In this document: positions 55,238-64,000 of the stretch, one piece after another
Numbering within the stretch: the stretch's first letter is position 1
Layout of the letters: each line of letters begins with the position of its first letter
Notes under the pieces: model-generated
The model's input: the letters and a program-made list of their open reading frames with translations, nothing else
Database searches by the model: none
What the model was told of the DNA's origin: nothing
Assembly: GCF_001010415.1 (NCBI RefSeq)
Contig: NZ_JPLE01000017.1
Span: forward strand, 5,176 to 69,175
Origin: Xanthomonas pisi DSM 18956
GTDB taxonomy: Bacteria > Pseudomonadota > Gammaproteobacteria > Xanthomonadales > Xanthomonadaceae
Length of the DNA stretch: 64,000 nt
Reading direction: 5' to 3'
Program-made: the position numbers and the translations under genes

Positions 55238-56908
55238 ATGCAACGCGAATACGACTACATCATCATCGGCGCCGGTTCGGCAGGCAACGTGCTGGCCGCG
55301 CGCCTGACCGAAGATCCGGGCGTCACCGTGTTGCTGCTGGAAGCGGGCGGGCCGGACTACCGGCTGGACTTCCGCACCCAGATGCCAGCCGCGCTGGCAT
55401 TCCCGTTGCAGGGCCGCCGCTACAACTGGGCCTATGAAACAGAACCGGAGCCGCACATGGACAATCGGCGCATGGAGTGCGGGCGCGGCAAGGGCCTGGG
55501 CGGCTCGTCGTTGATCAACGGCATGTGCTACATCCGCGGCAACGCGCTCGATTTCGATCACTGGGCCAAACGCCCGGGGCTGGAGGACTGGAGCTACCGC
55601 GATGTGCTGCCGTACTTCCGCAAGGCCGAGACGCGCGACATCGGCGCCAACGACTACCACGGCGGCGAAGGCCCGGTGAGCGTGGCGACGCCCAAGAACG
55701 ACAACAACGTGCTGTTCCATGCCATGGTCGATGCCGGCGTGCAGGCCGGCTACCCGCGCACCGACGATCTCAACGGCTATCAGCAGGAAGGCTTCGGGCC
55801 GATGGACCGCACCGTGACCCCGCGCGGGCGCCGCGCCAGTACCGCACGCGGCTATCTGGACATGGCCAAGCCGCGCGATGGCTTGCAGATCGTCACCCAT
55901 GCAACCACGGACCGCATCCTGTTTGCCGGCAAGCGCGCGATCGGCGTGCATTACCTGGTCGGCAACAGCAGCGAGGGCATCGATGCGCATGCGCGCCGCG
56001 AAGTGCTGGTGTGTGCGGGCGCCATCGCCTCACCGCAGCTGTTGCAGCGCTCCGGTGTCGGCGCGCCCGATCTGCTGCGTGCACTCGACGTCCAACTGGT
56101 CCACGACCTGCCCGGCGTCGGCCAGAATCTGCAGGATCATCTGGAGGTCTACATCCAGTACGCGTGCACCAAGCCGGTCTCGTTGTACCCGGCGCTGCAA
56201 TGGTGGAACCAGCCTGCAATTGGCGCCGAGTGGCTGTTCGCCGGCACCGGCACCGGCGCCAGCAACCAGTTCGAAGCCGGCGGCTTTATCCGCACGCGCG
56301 ATGAGTTCGACTGGCCCAACATCCAGTACCACTTCCTGCCGGTGGCGATCAACTACAACGGCAGCAATGCCGTGAAAGAACATGGGTTTCAGGCACATGT
56401 CGGCTCGATGCGCACGCCCAGCCGCGGGCGCGTGCATGCCGCCTCGCGCGACCCGCGCCAGCATCCGTCCATCCTCTTCAACTACCAGTCCACCGATCAG
56501 GACTGGCAGGAATTTCGCGACGCAATCCGCATCACGCGCGAGATCATCGCGCAGCCCGCACTCGATGCCTACCGCGGGCGAGAGATCAGCCCCAGCGCCG
56601 ATTGCAAGACCGACGCCGAGCTGGACGCGTTCGTCCGCTCGCGTGCAGAAACCGCGTATCACCCGTCGTGCTCGTGTGCGATGGGCACCGATGACATGGC
56701 CGTGGTGGATGGACAAGGCCGCGTGCACGGCATGGAAGGCCTGCGCGTCATCGACGCCTCGATCATGCCGCGCATCATCACCGGCAACCTCAACGCCACC
56801 ACCATCATGATTGCCGAGAAGATCGCCGACCGCATGCGGGGTCGCACGCCGCTGCCGCGCAGCACCGCCGATTACTACATCGCCGGCGACGCGCCGGTGC
56901 GTCGGTAA
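55238..56908 (+). CDS. betA: Choline dehydrogenase BetA (GMC family)
   Basis: This 556-residue flavoenzyme is the usual length of BetA. The FAD fold is [24 protein letters not shown] signature 1 is [18 protein letters not shown], signature 2 is [15 protein letters not shown], and the catalytic His is in [14 protein letters not shown]. It oxidises choline to betaine aldehyde at the membrane. AGGAGA lies before the ATG. The 157-bp gap from betB may hold a second promoter, but I see no clear one. Confidence 0.95.
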   Translation: MQREYDYIIIGAGSAGNVLAARLTEDPGVTVLLLEAGGPDYRLDFRTQMPAALAFPLQGRRYNWAYETEPEPHMDNRRMECGRGKGLGGSSLINGMCYIRGNALDFDHWAKRPGLEDWSYRDVLPYFRKAETRDIGANDYHGGEGPVSVATPKNDNNVLFHAMVDAGVQAGYPRTDDLNGYQQEGFGPMDRTVTPRGRRASTARGYLDMAKPRDGLQIVTHATTDRILFAGKRAIGVHYLVGNSSEGIDAHARREVLVCAGAIASPQLLQRSGVGAPDLLRALDVQLVHDLPGVGQNLQDHLEVYIQYACTKPVSLYPALQWWNQPAIGAEWLFAGTGTGASNQFEAGGFIRTRDEFDWPNIQYHFLPVAINYNGSNAVKEHGFQAHVGSMRTPSRGRVHAASRDPRQHPSILFNYQSTDQDWQEFRDAIRITREIIAQPALDAYRGREISPSADCKTDAELDAFVRSRAETAYHPSCSCAMGTDDMAVVDGQGRVHGMEGLRVIDASIMPRIITGNLNATTIMIAEKIADRMRGRTPLPRSTADYYIAGDAPVRR

Positions 56909-57100
56909 CGCTCGGCCGACGCTGTGCGGATGCGTGTGGCGCAACGACGCCTCATGCACTCGCCGCGAAGCGACGCCAGGCACCGCTGTCTGCCGGAAGA
57001 TGCCCCTAGCCAGGGCGCGCCGGCGACGCTGCATCGCCCCGCGACAGCGCCGCCAGGCGCGGCAGGCCATCGCTTCGCACACGTGGGATATGCTTTGCGC

Positions 57101-57553
57101 ATGAACTCGGATATCCACCCGGAAGCCGCCATCGCACCCGGCTATCTGGCCAACCATGCCGCGCGCGTCTTCAATCGCAGTGTCGACACCCGCCTGCGCG
57201 AACACGGGCTGACCCTAGCGCTCATCGCGCCGTTGCTGCTGCTGTCGTGGAAAGGCCCGATGCTGCAGCGGGACCTGGTGCGCCACTCCGCAGTGAAACA
57301 GCCGGCGATGGCCGCGCTGCTGGACAAGCTCGAAGCGATGGCGCTGATTGCGCGCGAGGCGATGTCCAGCGACAAACGCGCCGCCACTGTCCGGTTGACC
57401 GATGCTGGCAAAGACGCCGCCGCCGCCGGGCGCACGGCCCTGCTTCACTTCAATGCAGTCGGCGTCTCGGGATTTTCCAGCGAGGAAGCCGAACTGCTGA
57501 CCGTTCTGCTTGGCCGACTGATCGCCAACCTGGAATCCGTTGCAGGCGAATAG
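57101..57553 (+). CDS. MarR-family regulator
   Basis: The protein has 150 residues from ATG 57101 (MNSDIHPEAAIAPGYLANHAARVFNRSVDTRLREHGL). The winged helix is in LVRHSAVKQPAMAALLDKLEAMALIAREAMSSDKRAATVRLTDAGKDAA. A 32-bp palindrome begins one base after its stop codon, ahead of the monooxygenase gene in the same direction. It probably represses that gene through the palindrome; no site is evident ahead of marR itself. Confidence 0.9.
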   Translation: MNSDIHPEAAIAPGYLANHAARVFNRSVDTRLREHGLTLALIAPLLLLSWKGPMLQRDLVRHSAVKQPAMAALLDKLEAMALIAREAMSSDKRAATVRLTDAGKDAAAAGRTALLHFNAVGVSGFSSEEAELLTVLLGRLIANLESVAGE

Positions 57554-57554
57554 C

Positions 57555-57586
57555 ATCACGCATGATATTTAAGTATCATGCGTGAT
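57555..57586. promoter_or_regulatory. Long perfect palindrome, probable MarR operator
   Basis: ATCACGCATGATA and its exact reverse complement flank a 6-bp spacer (TTTAAG), giving 13-bp perfect arms. It fills most of the gap between the MarR stop (57553) and the monooxygenase start (57612), with the ribosome site AGGAG following at about 57600. Confidence 0.85.
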
Positions 57587-57611
57587 ATACATTCACTGCA
57601 GGAGCGGCATC

Positions 57612-58814
57612 ATGTCCCCTCGGATTCTCATCAGCGGCGCAAGCGTCGCTGGGACCACTGCAGCATGGTGGCTTGACGCCTACGGCGTCGACGTCGAGGT
57701 CGTCGAACGCGCGCCGGACTTTCGCGATGGCGGCCAGAACGTCGACGTGCGCGGCAATGCCCGCGAGGTGCTGCGCCGCATGGGGTTGGAAGCGCGTGCA
57801 TTCGAACGCAGTACCAAGGAGCTCGGCACCGATTGGGTGGGCGAAGACAATCGCGTCATTGCGCGCTTCAAGGCAGACGCATCCGACACCGACAGCGGGC
57901 CCACCGCCGACCTGGAAATCCGGCGCGGCGACCTTGCGCGCATCCTGTACGACGCCACCCGCGAGCGCGTGCCCTATCGCTTCGGCGACAGCATTCGCGA
58001 CCTTGCCCAGGACCAGGACGGCGTCGACATCACCTTCCACAGCGGCCGCTCCGCACGCTACGACGCAGTCGTGGTCGCCGAAGGCGTCGGCGCACAGACG
58101 CGTGAACTGGTGTTTCCCGGCGAGAACGTGCCGTACTGGATGGACATGACCATCGCCTACTTCAGCATTCCCCGACTGCCGCACGACGGTGCGTATGCCA
58201 GGCAATACAACACGGTGGGCGGCCGTGGCGCGGCGTTGAAACCCGCGCTGGACGGCAAGCTGGGCGCCTATCTCGGCCTGCAGAAGCGGCCCGAGGGCGA
58301 GAACGCGTGGAGCCTGGAACGGCAACGGCGCTACATGCAAGCGCAATTCGCCAACGACGGCTGGGAGTTTCCGCGCATTCTCGACGCGATGAAGGATGTC
58401 GACGATTTCTACTTCGAGGTACTGCGGCAGGTGCGCATGCCGCGATGGTCCGCCGGCCGGGTGGTGTTGACCGGCGATGCCGCATGGTGCCCCACATCGC
58501 TGTCGGGCATCGGCACGACGCTGGCGATGGTCGGCAGCTATGTGCTGGCCGGTGAACTCGCCCAGGCCAGCGCAGCGCCGCAGGCGTTTACGCACTACGA
58601 ACGGATCATGCGTCCGTTCGTCAAAGAGGGGCAGAACGTCCCCAAGATCGTCCCGCGCCTGCTCTGGCCGCACTCCGCTGTCGGGCTGAGGCTGCTGCGC
58701 GGCGCAATGCGCCTGGCAGGCACCCCGCTTGTCCGACGCATCATCAACAACAGCTTCGCGCGCGATTCCAACAGCATCGCCTTGCCAGACTATCGCCCGG
58801 TGGAGCCGCGCTGA
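57612..58814 (+). CDS. FAD-dependent monooxygenase (PHBH-fold)
   Basis: The protein has 400 residues. The FAD motif is ISGASVAGTTAAWWL with GAS in place of the usual GxG start, then VEVVERAP; the second motif is IRRGDLARIL, and the third GDAAWCPTSLSGIGTTLAM. It is a group A flavin hydroxylase of the type that acts on aromatic or polycyclic compounds, including antibiotics. ATG 57612 has AGGAG eight bases ahead. Context with a MarR regulator and palindrome suggests induction by a phenolic compound. Substrate is unknown. Confidence 0.88.
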   Translation: MSPRILISGASVAGTTAAWWLDAYGVDVEVVERAPDFRDGGQNVDVRGNAREVLRRMGLEARAFERSTKELGTDWVGEDNRVIARFKADASDTDSGPTADLEIRRGDLARILYDATRERVPYRFGDSIRDLAQDQDGVDITFHSGRSARYDAVVVAEGVGAQTRELVFPGENVPYWMDMTIAYFSIPRLPHDGAYARQYNTVGGRGAALKPALDGKLGAYLGLQKRPEGENAWSLERQRRYMQAQFANDGWEFPRILDAMKDVDDFYFEVLRQVRMPRWSAGRVVLTGDAAWCPTSLSGIGTTLAMVGSYVLAGELAQASAAPQAFTHYERIMRPFVKEGQNVPKIVPRLLWPHSAVGLRLLRGAMRLAGTPLVRRIINNSFARDSNSIALPDYRPVEPR

Positions 58815-59015
58815 CAGGGCCGTTGTCGCCGATCGACGACAATGACAACGACAACGAATGCACCAAAGCGCACCGCTGCGATACCCAGGCAACCGGCACC
58901 TGCGCATCCCATGCCATGACCAGGCGCGCTGCGACGACGACCGCTCCGCAGCGTCGCGGTTACCCAAGCCGCCTGCGTGGTTCCTGCCGAAGAAACCACG
59001 CAGCGTCAGGCGCCG

Positions 59016-61895
59016 CTAGAACTTCAGATCCGCACGCACATACCAGAACCGCCCCCCGGGGATGTCGTAGGTCGAGGCGTCGTAACCGTTGAGTGAGCAC
59101 GACAGGCAGATCGGTGGATCCTTGTCGAAGACGTTGTTCAGGCCGGCGTTGAGTTGCAGGCCCTTGAGCCAGTCGAAGCGATACCCCACCTGTGCATCGT
59201 GATAGGTGATCGCATCCAGCCGATTGGTACCGTCGGCCGGGTTGGAGCACACCGCAAACTCCACCGCATCGCCGCACTGCTCGGTGAGCTTGGAGATGTG
59301 GCGCGCCGTCCACGATGCGGTCCAGTTGCCCAGCGACCAATCCAGGACGGCATTGCTGGTCCACTCGGGAATCGCACTGTCGACCACTTCGATCCCCGGC
59401 CCCTGCGGCTGCCGCTGCCCGGCCGCGCCCAATGCTTCGTAACGGCCCACGAAGGTGTTTTGCCATGACAGCTTGAAGCGGCCGAATGCGCTTTCCGGCA
59501 GCGTCCAGAACAGGTCCACGTCCCACCCATCGGTCTTGATCGAGCCCAGGTTGGTCAGCCGGTTGTTGAAGGCGTTGATGCCGCCGGTGGACGCGCGCCC
59601 GATGCCATCGCAATACAGCGCATCCAGCGTATCGACGCACAGATCCAGCTGGGTCTGCGCGTTGATGGCCTGGATCGCGCCATCGACGTGATGGCGATAG
59701 AACGTCACCTCCATGTCCAGACGGTCGGACCAGCTGGCGTTGCTGGCAAAGCCCGGGCTGAACACAAAGCCGGCGCTGAAGCTGCGCGAGCGCTCCGGAT
59801 CCAGTTGCTCGTTGCCGCCGGTGGTGACCGAGATCTGCTGGTTGGCCTGCTGGTAACCGCCCGGCACTCCCAGTGCGGCGCAGTTGGCCGCACTGCCGCG
59901 CGGCGCGGTGCCGCCCAGGCCGATCGAGCACGGATCCGATAGCTGCAGATCGGCGCGCGCCGCCGAACCGAACAGCTCGCCGATGGTCGGCGCACGGAAA
60001 CCTTCGGCATAGCTGGTACGCAACACCAACTCATCGGTGACCTGCCAGCGCAGACCGTACTTGGGCGTGAACTCGCCACCGAAAGTGGAGTAATCCGAAT
60101 AGCGGCCGGCGATGTTCAGGTCGAGTTTGTCGCCCAACGGCGAGTTGGCGAAGATCGGGATATTGAGCTCGAGATAGGCCTCGTTGACGTCGTAGCTGCC
60201 GGAGGTCGGCAACGACGGCACGCCGTTGTAGCGGCCGGCCACGGTGAGCGGATCGGGCTGATACGAGCCTTCGTACTTGCGGTATTCGTAGCCGCTGGCA
60301 AACGACACCGCGCCGCCCGGCAGCTGGAACAATTCGCTGCTGAGGTTGGCGGTGAACAGGCTCAACTCGTTCTGGCTGCGGTCGCGCACCACCGGCTGGA
60401 TCCAGCGCAACATGTCCGGGGTGATGCTTCCCGCGCCGCTGAAGATATCCAGCGGCACGCAACCGGCCACCGCCGCGCACGCGGCCGGGTCGCCCAAGGC
60501 CAGATTGATGTTGAACAGGTTGTAGCTGCCGTAGTTGGTCTGCTCGGCCTTGTTCTTGCTGTACATGCCGTTGACGTCCCAATACCAGGTGCGCGCGGCC
60601 GCTTCGAACGTACCTACCAACCCGGTGCCAACGTACTGCGTATCCACCTGCTGCTCGTAGCGACGCGGCCCGCCCTCCACCGGACGCCGGCCGATCTGGA
60701 TCAGGTTGGTGGCCGAGTTCAGATCGAAGCCGAACGGATTGAACGGATTCAAGCCGGAAATCACGATGTTGTCAGCGAGCGGATTGCCGGTGCCGGCATC
60801 GGGGCCGAGAAAGATCGGCTCCGGTGCGGCCTGGTTGGTCGACTCGCGGCGATTGCCCAAAGCCTTGACGTACCACTGCACGTCGTCGTTGAAGTAATAG
60901 CGAAATTGCGCAAACACGCCCTTGCGCTCGGACGGTGTCAGCAGCAGGTTCTGCTCGGCGAAGTTGTAGCGGTCTGCGGTGCCGAAGCAGTGGTAGTCAT
61001 CGCTGCGTGTGCACCCCGCGCTGCCGTCGTATTGCGGGGTGCCCACGCCCGCATTGGGCGTGAGGTTCTGGCGCGCGCCGGTCGTGGGATCGACGAACTG
61101 AAAGCGCCCATCCGGTGTGGCCGAACTGCCGAAGGTCAGTCCGGTGCCCGGGATCGGAAAGCGCGCCTGCGCACGGTCGCGCGCATAGATCGGGTCCTGC
61201 TTGACGTAGCTGGCGCCCAGAAACAGGCTGAAGTCCTCGCCGCTGGTGCCCCAGGCCAGGTCCACGCCCTGGTTGGCACCATCGCCCTTGCCGTACTGGC
61301 CGTAGTTGAGGGTGACCTGCGCGCCGTCGAAGCTGCGCCGGGTGATGATGTTGACCACGCCGGCAATCGCATCGGAGCCGTACAACGACGAAGCGCCGTC
61401 TTCGAGCACTTCGATGCGTTCGACGATCGCCAGCGGGATGGTGTTGAGGTCGGTCGAGGAGCCCACGCCCGAGGCGGACGACTCGTTGACCCAGCGGATG
61501 CCATCGACCAGCACCAGCACGCGCTTGGAGCCCAGGTGGCGCAGATCCACCTGCGCCGAACCCGCACCCACGCCGCTGCCGTCGGGCGGAAAGCCGAAAT
61601 TGCCGGACGAATTGAACTTGGCATTGAGCGCCGAACCGGACGCGGTGAGTTCCTGCAGTACTTCGCCGATCGAGGTCAGGCCGGTACGTTCGATATCTGC
61701 GCGGTTGAGCGTCTGGATCGGCACCTGACCTTGCAGCTCCGCAGTTTTGATGCGGGTGCCGGTGACTTGCACGCTATCGAGCGTACGCGTGCCGGGGGCG
61801 GCTTCGGGCTGTTGCGCCCAGGCCAGCGTGGGGATCAGACACAACGACAGCTGCACGGCCATGCATGACCGAGACGGGGCAATCAGACGCTTCAT
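59016..61895 (-). CDS. TonB-dependent receptor with paired cysteines
   Basis: The protein has 959 residues with a signal peptide ([28 protein letters not shown]), a TonB box ([12 protein letters not shown]), a plug ([38 protein letters not shown]) and a barrel ending VRADLKF. Six cysteine pairs are spaced along the barrel ([23 protein letters not shown]...[27 protein letters not shown]), which probably close extracellular loops as disulfides. The start at 61895 has AGAAAGG ahead. The ligand is unknown, and no uptake partners are adjacent. Confidence 0.9.
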   Translation of the reverse strand: MKRLIAPSRSCMAVQLSLCLIPTLAWAQQPEAAPGTRTLDSVQVTGTRIKTAELQGQVPIQTLNRADIERTGLTSIGEVLQELTASGSALNAKFNSSGNFGFPPDGSGVGAGSAQVDLRHLGSKRVLVLVDGIRWVNESSASGVGSSTDLNTIPLAIVERIEVLEDGASSLYGSDAIAGVVNIITRRSFDGAQVTLNYGQYGKGDGANQGVDLAWGTSGEDFSLFLGASYVKQDPIYARDRAQARFPIPGTGLTFGSSATPDGRFQFVDPTTGARQNLTPNAGVGTPQYDGSAGCTRSDDYHCFGTADRYNFAEQNLLLTPSERKGVFAQFRYYFNDDVQWYVKALGNRRESTNQAAPEPIFLGPDAGTGNPLADNIVISGLNPFNPFGFDLNSATNLIQIGRRPVEGGPRRYEQQVDTQYVGTGLVGTFEAAARTWYWDVNGMYSKNKAEQTNYGSYNLFNINLALGDPAACAAVAGCVPLDIFSGAGSITPDMLRWIQPVVRDRSQNELSLFTANLSSELFQLPGGAVSFASGYEYRKYEGSYQPDPLTVAGRYNGVPSLPTSGSYDVNEAYLELNIPIFANSPLGDKLDLNIAGRYSDYSTFGGEFTPKYGLRWQVTDELVLRTSYAEGFRAPTIGELFGSAARADLQLSDPCSIGLGGTAPRGSAANCAALGVPGGYQQANQQISVTTGGNEQLDPERSRSFSAGFVFSPGFASNASWSDRLDMEVTFYRHHVDGAIQAINAQTQLDLCVDTLDALYCDGIGRASTGGINAFNNRLTNLGSIKTDGWDVDLFWTLPESAFGRFKLSWQNTFVGRYEALGAAGQRQPQGPGIEVVDSAIPEWTSNAVLDWSLGNWTASWTARHISKLTEQCGDAVEFAVCSNPADGTNRLDAITYHDAQVGYRFDWLKGLQLNAGLNNVFDKDPPICLSCSLNGYDASTYDIPGGRFWYVRADLKF

Positions 61896-62167
61896 CCTTT
61901 CTCTCTCCAGAAGGATTTCCAAGTGTCCGCACGCCCCCGTGCCCTGCGGTCCATCCTGAGTTTTAAACGAAACCTTAACGCGCCGCAATCTGGCGGTGCA
62001 GCACTGCGATGCGCGTCGCAGTGCGTGGTGCATGCGCTGATGCCGATACCGAACGCGCAGGCGCATGGTCCAGACCCTCGCCGCCGGGTGGCGTCGATGT
62101 ACCGCACGCTGTCGGTTGCGATACGTGTTCACTCAAGCGCTCAGGCCTGCTTCGGTATAGTCGCGCG

Positions 62168-64000
62168 ATGACTTATTTCCCGCGTCTTGCCACTGTTTTC
62201 GTCGGCCTGTTGTGCCTTGGCAGCACTGCGCTGCATGCGCAAAGCCTGGATCCGCAATTGACTGCCATGCGCGATGCGATCGCTGCCGCAGAACGCGGCC
62301 AGTCCGATCCCGCCCAGCTCTCTGCATTGAGCCGCCATCCGCTGTACGGCTGGCTGGAGTACGCCGCGCTCAAGCGCAACATCGACAACGTCTCCAACGC
62401 GCAGGCGCAGGGTTTCCTGCAGCGTTACGCCGGCCAGCCGGTGGCCGAAAGCTTCCGCAGTACCTGGCTGCCGGCAGTCGCGCGCCGCCAGGACTGGACC
62501 ACCTTGCTGGCCAACTGGAAGACCACCGACAACCTGGGCCTGCGCTGCGCGCAGCTGACCGCGCGCCAGGCCACCGGCAAGCTGGACGCACAGTGGAGCC
62601 GCGATGCGTTGACGTTGTGGCGTAACGGCAAGGCCCTGCCCGATGCCTGCGACCCGGTGGTGGCGGGGCTGGAGTCGCGCGGCGAACTCACCCCGGCATT
62701 GCGCTGGGAGCGGGTGGAAGCCGCTGCCGATGCGCAGTTGCCTGCAGTGATGCGTGCAGCGGCGCGCAGCCTGCCGGCGGCCGATCTGGCACTGGCCACC
62801 GATTACGCCGCCTTTCTCGACAAGGTCCACCCGCGTGCGCTGGGTTGGCCCAAGACCGAACGCAGCCGCCGCATCGCCGTCGATGGCCTGGCCAAGCTGG
62901 CCAAGACCGACCCGGATGCCGCCGAGCAACAGCTGCCGCAGTTCGCCAGCGCGCTGGGGTTGAGCGAGGCGCAACGCGGGCAGGTGCTGTATCAGATTGC
63001 GTTGTGGACGGTGGCGTCCTACCTGCCGGATTCGGCCCGCAGGCTCAACGCAGTGCCCGATGCAGCGTACGACGAGCGCCTGCACGAATGGCGCGCCCGC
63101 GAGGCGATGTCGCGCGGCGATTGGCCTGCGGCATTGGCCGCCATCCGCAAGATGCCGGCCGGCCAGCGCGCCGATTCGCGCTGGCAGTATTTCGAAGCGC
63201 GCCTCACCGAGAAGACCGGTTCGGCAGCCGCCGCACAGCCGCTGTATCGCGCCGCTGCGCAGTCGCCCACCTTCCACGGCTTCCTGGCCGCCGACCGCCT
63301 GCAGCAGCCGTATCGGCTGTGCCCGTGGGAGCCCAAGGACAGCCCGCAGGCCAAGGCCGCCGTGGCGCGCGACCCGGCATTGACCCGTGCGATTGCGTTG
63401 TTCCAGATCGATCGCCCTGGCTGGGCCGTGGCCGAATGGAACGATGCCGCCAGCCGCTTCGACGACACCCAGCGCCGCCTGGCAGTGGAAGTGGCCAGCG
63501 ACAACGGCTGGTTCGACCGCGCGGTGTTTGCGCTCGGCAAACAGCCGGACGAGCAACGGCTGTATTCGCTGCGTTTCCCGTTGCATCACGATGAGGGCAT
63601 TCGCCGCGAAGCCGCCAAGAACGCCATCGACCCGGCCTGGGTTGCCGCAGAGATCCGTGCCGAAAGCATCTTCAATCCGCGCGCGCGGTCGCCTGCCAAC
63701 GCCATGGGCTTGATGCAGGTATTGCCCGGCACCGGCGCGGCGGTCGCCAAGGGCATCGCCCTGCCCGGCTACGCAGGTGCCGCCAGCCTGTACGAGCCGG
63801 ACACCAACATCGCCATCGGCACCGCGTACCTGCGCCAGCTGCTCAACACCTACGGCCTGCCCTATCTCACCATCGCCGCCTACAACGCCGGTCCCGGCCC
63901 GACCGGGCGCTGGCAATCGCAACGGCCGGGCTTTGACCCGGACTTCTGGATCGAGACCATCAGCTACAAGGAAACCCGTGAATACGTCGCGCGTGTGCTC
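62168..64000 (+). CDS. slt: Soluble lytic murein transglycosylase (Slt70-like), truncated by window edge
   Basis: There are 611 codons before the right edge with no stop. The protein starts with a signal peptide (MTYFPRLATVFVGLLCLGSTALHAQS), then the alpha-superhelical U-domain region. The catalytic domain is AEIRAESIFNPRARSPANAMGLMQVLPGTG (catalytic E499), then LTIAAYNAGPGPTGRW. It cleaves peptidoglycan to 1,6-anhydro-muropeptides in the periplasm. Only the last part is missing; the motif set is complete up to the edge. It is divergent from the cysteine-rich receptor, with 272 bp between starts. Confidence 0.93.
   Translation, partial: MTYFPRLATVFVGLLCLGSTALHAQSLDPQLTAMRDAIAAAERGQSDPAQLSALSRHPLYGWLEYAALKRNIDNVSNAQAQGFLQRYAGQPVAESFRSTWLPAVARRQDWTTLLANWKTTDNLGLRCAQLTARQATGKLDAQWSRDALTLWRNGKALPDACDPVVAGLESRGELTPALRWERVEAAADAQLPAVMRAAARSLPAADLALATDYAAFLDKVHPRALGWPKTERSRRIAVDGLAKLAKTDPDAAEQQLPQFASALGLSEAQRGQVLYQIALWTVASYLPDSARRLNAVPDAAYDERLHEWRAREAMSRGDWPAALAAIRKMPAGQRADSRWQYFEARLTEKTGSAAAAQPLYRAAAQSPTFHGFLAADRLQQPYRLCPWEPKDSPQAKAAVARDPALTRAIALFQIDRPGWAVAEWNDAASRFDDTQRRLAVEVASDNGWFDRAVFALGKQPDEQRLYSLRFPLHHDEGIRREAAKNAIDPAWVAAEIRAESIFNPRARSPANAMGLMQVLPGTGAAVAKGIALPGYAGAASLYEPDTNIAIGTAYLRQLLNTYGLPYLTIAAYNAGPGPTGRWQSQRPGFDPDFWIETISYKETREYVARVL

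Noticed and set aside
62141-63922. Minus-strand open frame (593 codons) opposite the lytic transglycosylase
   Set aside because: The plus strand carries a signal peptide and the complete ES..GLMQ and AYNAG motifs; the antisense frame has none.

Overview
The window is about 65% GC and tightly packed. Gene content and order point to a plant-associated gammaproteobacterium of the Xanthomonas group. The pointers are a sux-type sucrose locus (MFS transporter, TonB-dependent receptor, amylosucrase), three TonB-dependent receptors in all, tandem GH12 glucanases beside a rhamnogalacturonan lyase, a plant-type glutamate-cysteine ligase, and the engB - cytochrome c4 - dsbA - dsbA order. This is a family-level inference from recognised proteins, not a database match. 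I see no tRNA, rRNA, CRISPR array, insertion sequence or prophage; it looks like core chromosome.

Layout. 1-6.1 kb: sucrose uptake and use (suxC divergent from suxA-suxB, with two identical LacI-type operators between them). 6.6-9.8 kb: a DJ-1/Hsp31-like protein, then rsgA coupled to a DUF1704 'QEGLA' metallopeptidase-like gene. 9.9-13 kb: an AlaA-like aminotransferase overlapping a GDSL hydrolase, then a methyltransferase. 13.2-16.6 kb: a siderophore-type receptor and a membrane-anchored polysaccharide deacetylase. 16.7-19.2 kb: a three-domain glutaredoxin/A-type/rhodanese protein, a secreted protein of unknown function and a DUF924 protein. 19.3-22.0 kb: two translationally coupled amidohydrolases, the second lacking the metal site. 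22.3-24.4 kb: four overlapping or closely spaced small genes, mostly envelope proteins of unknown role. 24.6-28.4 kb: plant cell-wall degradation (PL4 lyase, two GH12 enzymes).

28.8-33.5 kb: DegV, a small conserved protein, and a MocR regulator divergent from phzF-eamA. 33.8-35.6 kb: a minus-strand run of an ArsR-like regulator and three membrane proteins. 36.4-39.4 kb: the glutathione-dependent formaldehyde detoxification operon frmR-adhC-gfa-fghA with an exact CsoR/RcnR-type operator. 39.6-41.8 kb: a LysR regulator divergent from a TDT/SLAC1-type exporter. 42-45.5 kb: a GT4 glycosyltransferase divergent from a two-component system. 45.8-51.5 kb: gshA, engB, cytochrome c4, two DsbA-like thiol oxidoreductases and an EEP-family hydrolase. 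51.6-56.9 kb: choline uptake and oxidation to glycine betaine (betT, betB, betA; no betI). 57.1-58.8 kb: a MarR regulator and an FAD monooxygenase separated by a long perfect palindrome. 59.0-64.0 kb: a cysteine-paired TonB receptor divergent from a lytic transglycosylase that runs off the right edge.

Two families of dispersed intergenic repeats recur: one of about 100 bp (four copies, near 6.4, 11.9, 13.1 and 22.1 kb) and one of about 215 bp (two full copies at 33.6 and 36.1 kb, with a fragment at the left edge). Several regulatory sites are visible in the sequence: the sux operators, the frmR operator, the MarR palindrome, and a hairpin with a T-rich tail between gfa and fghA.
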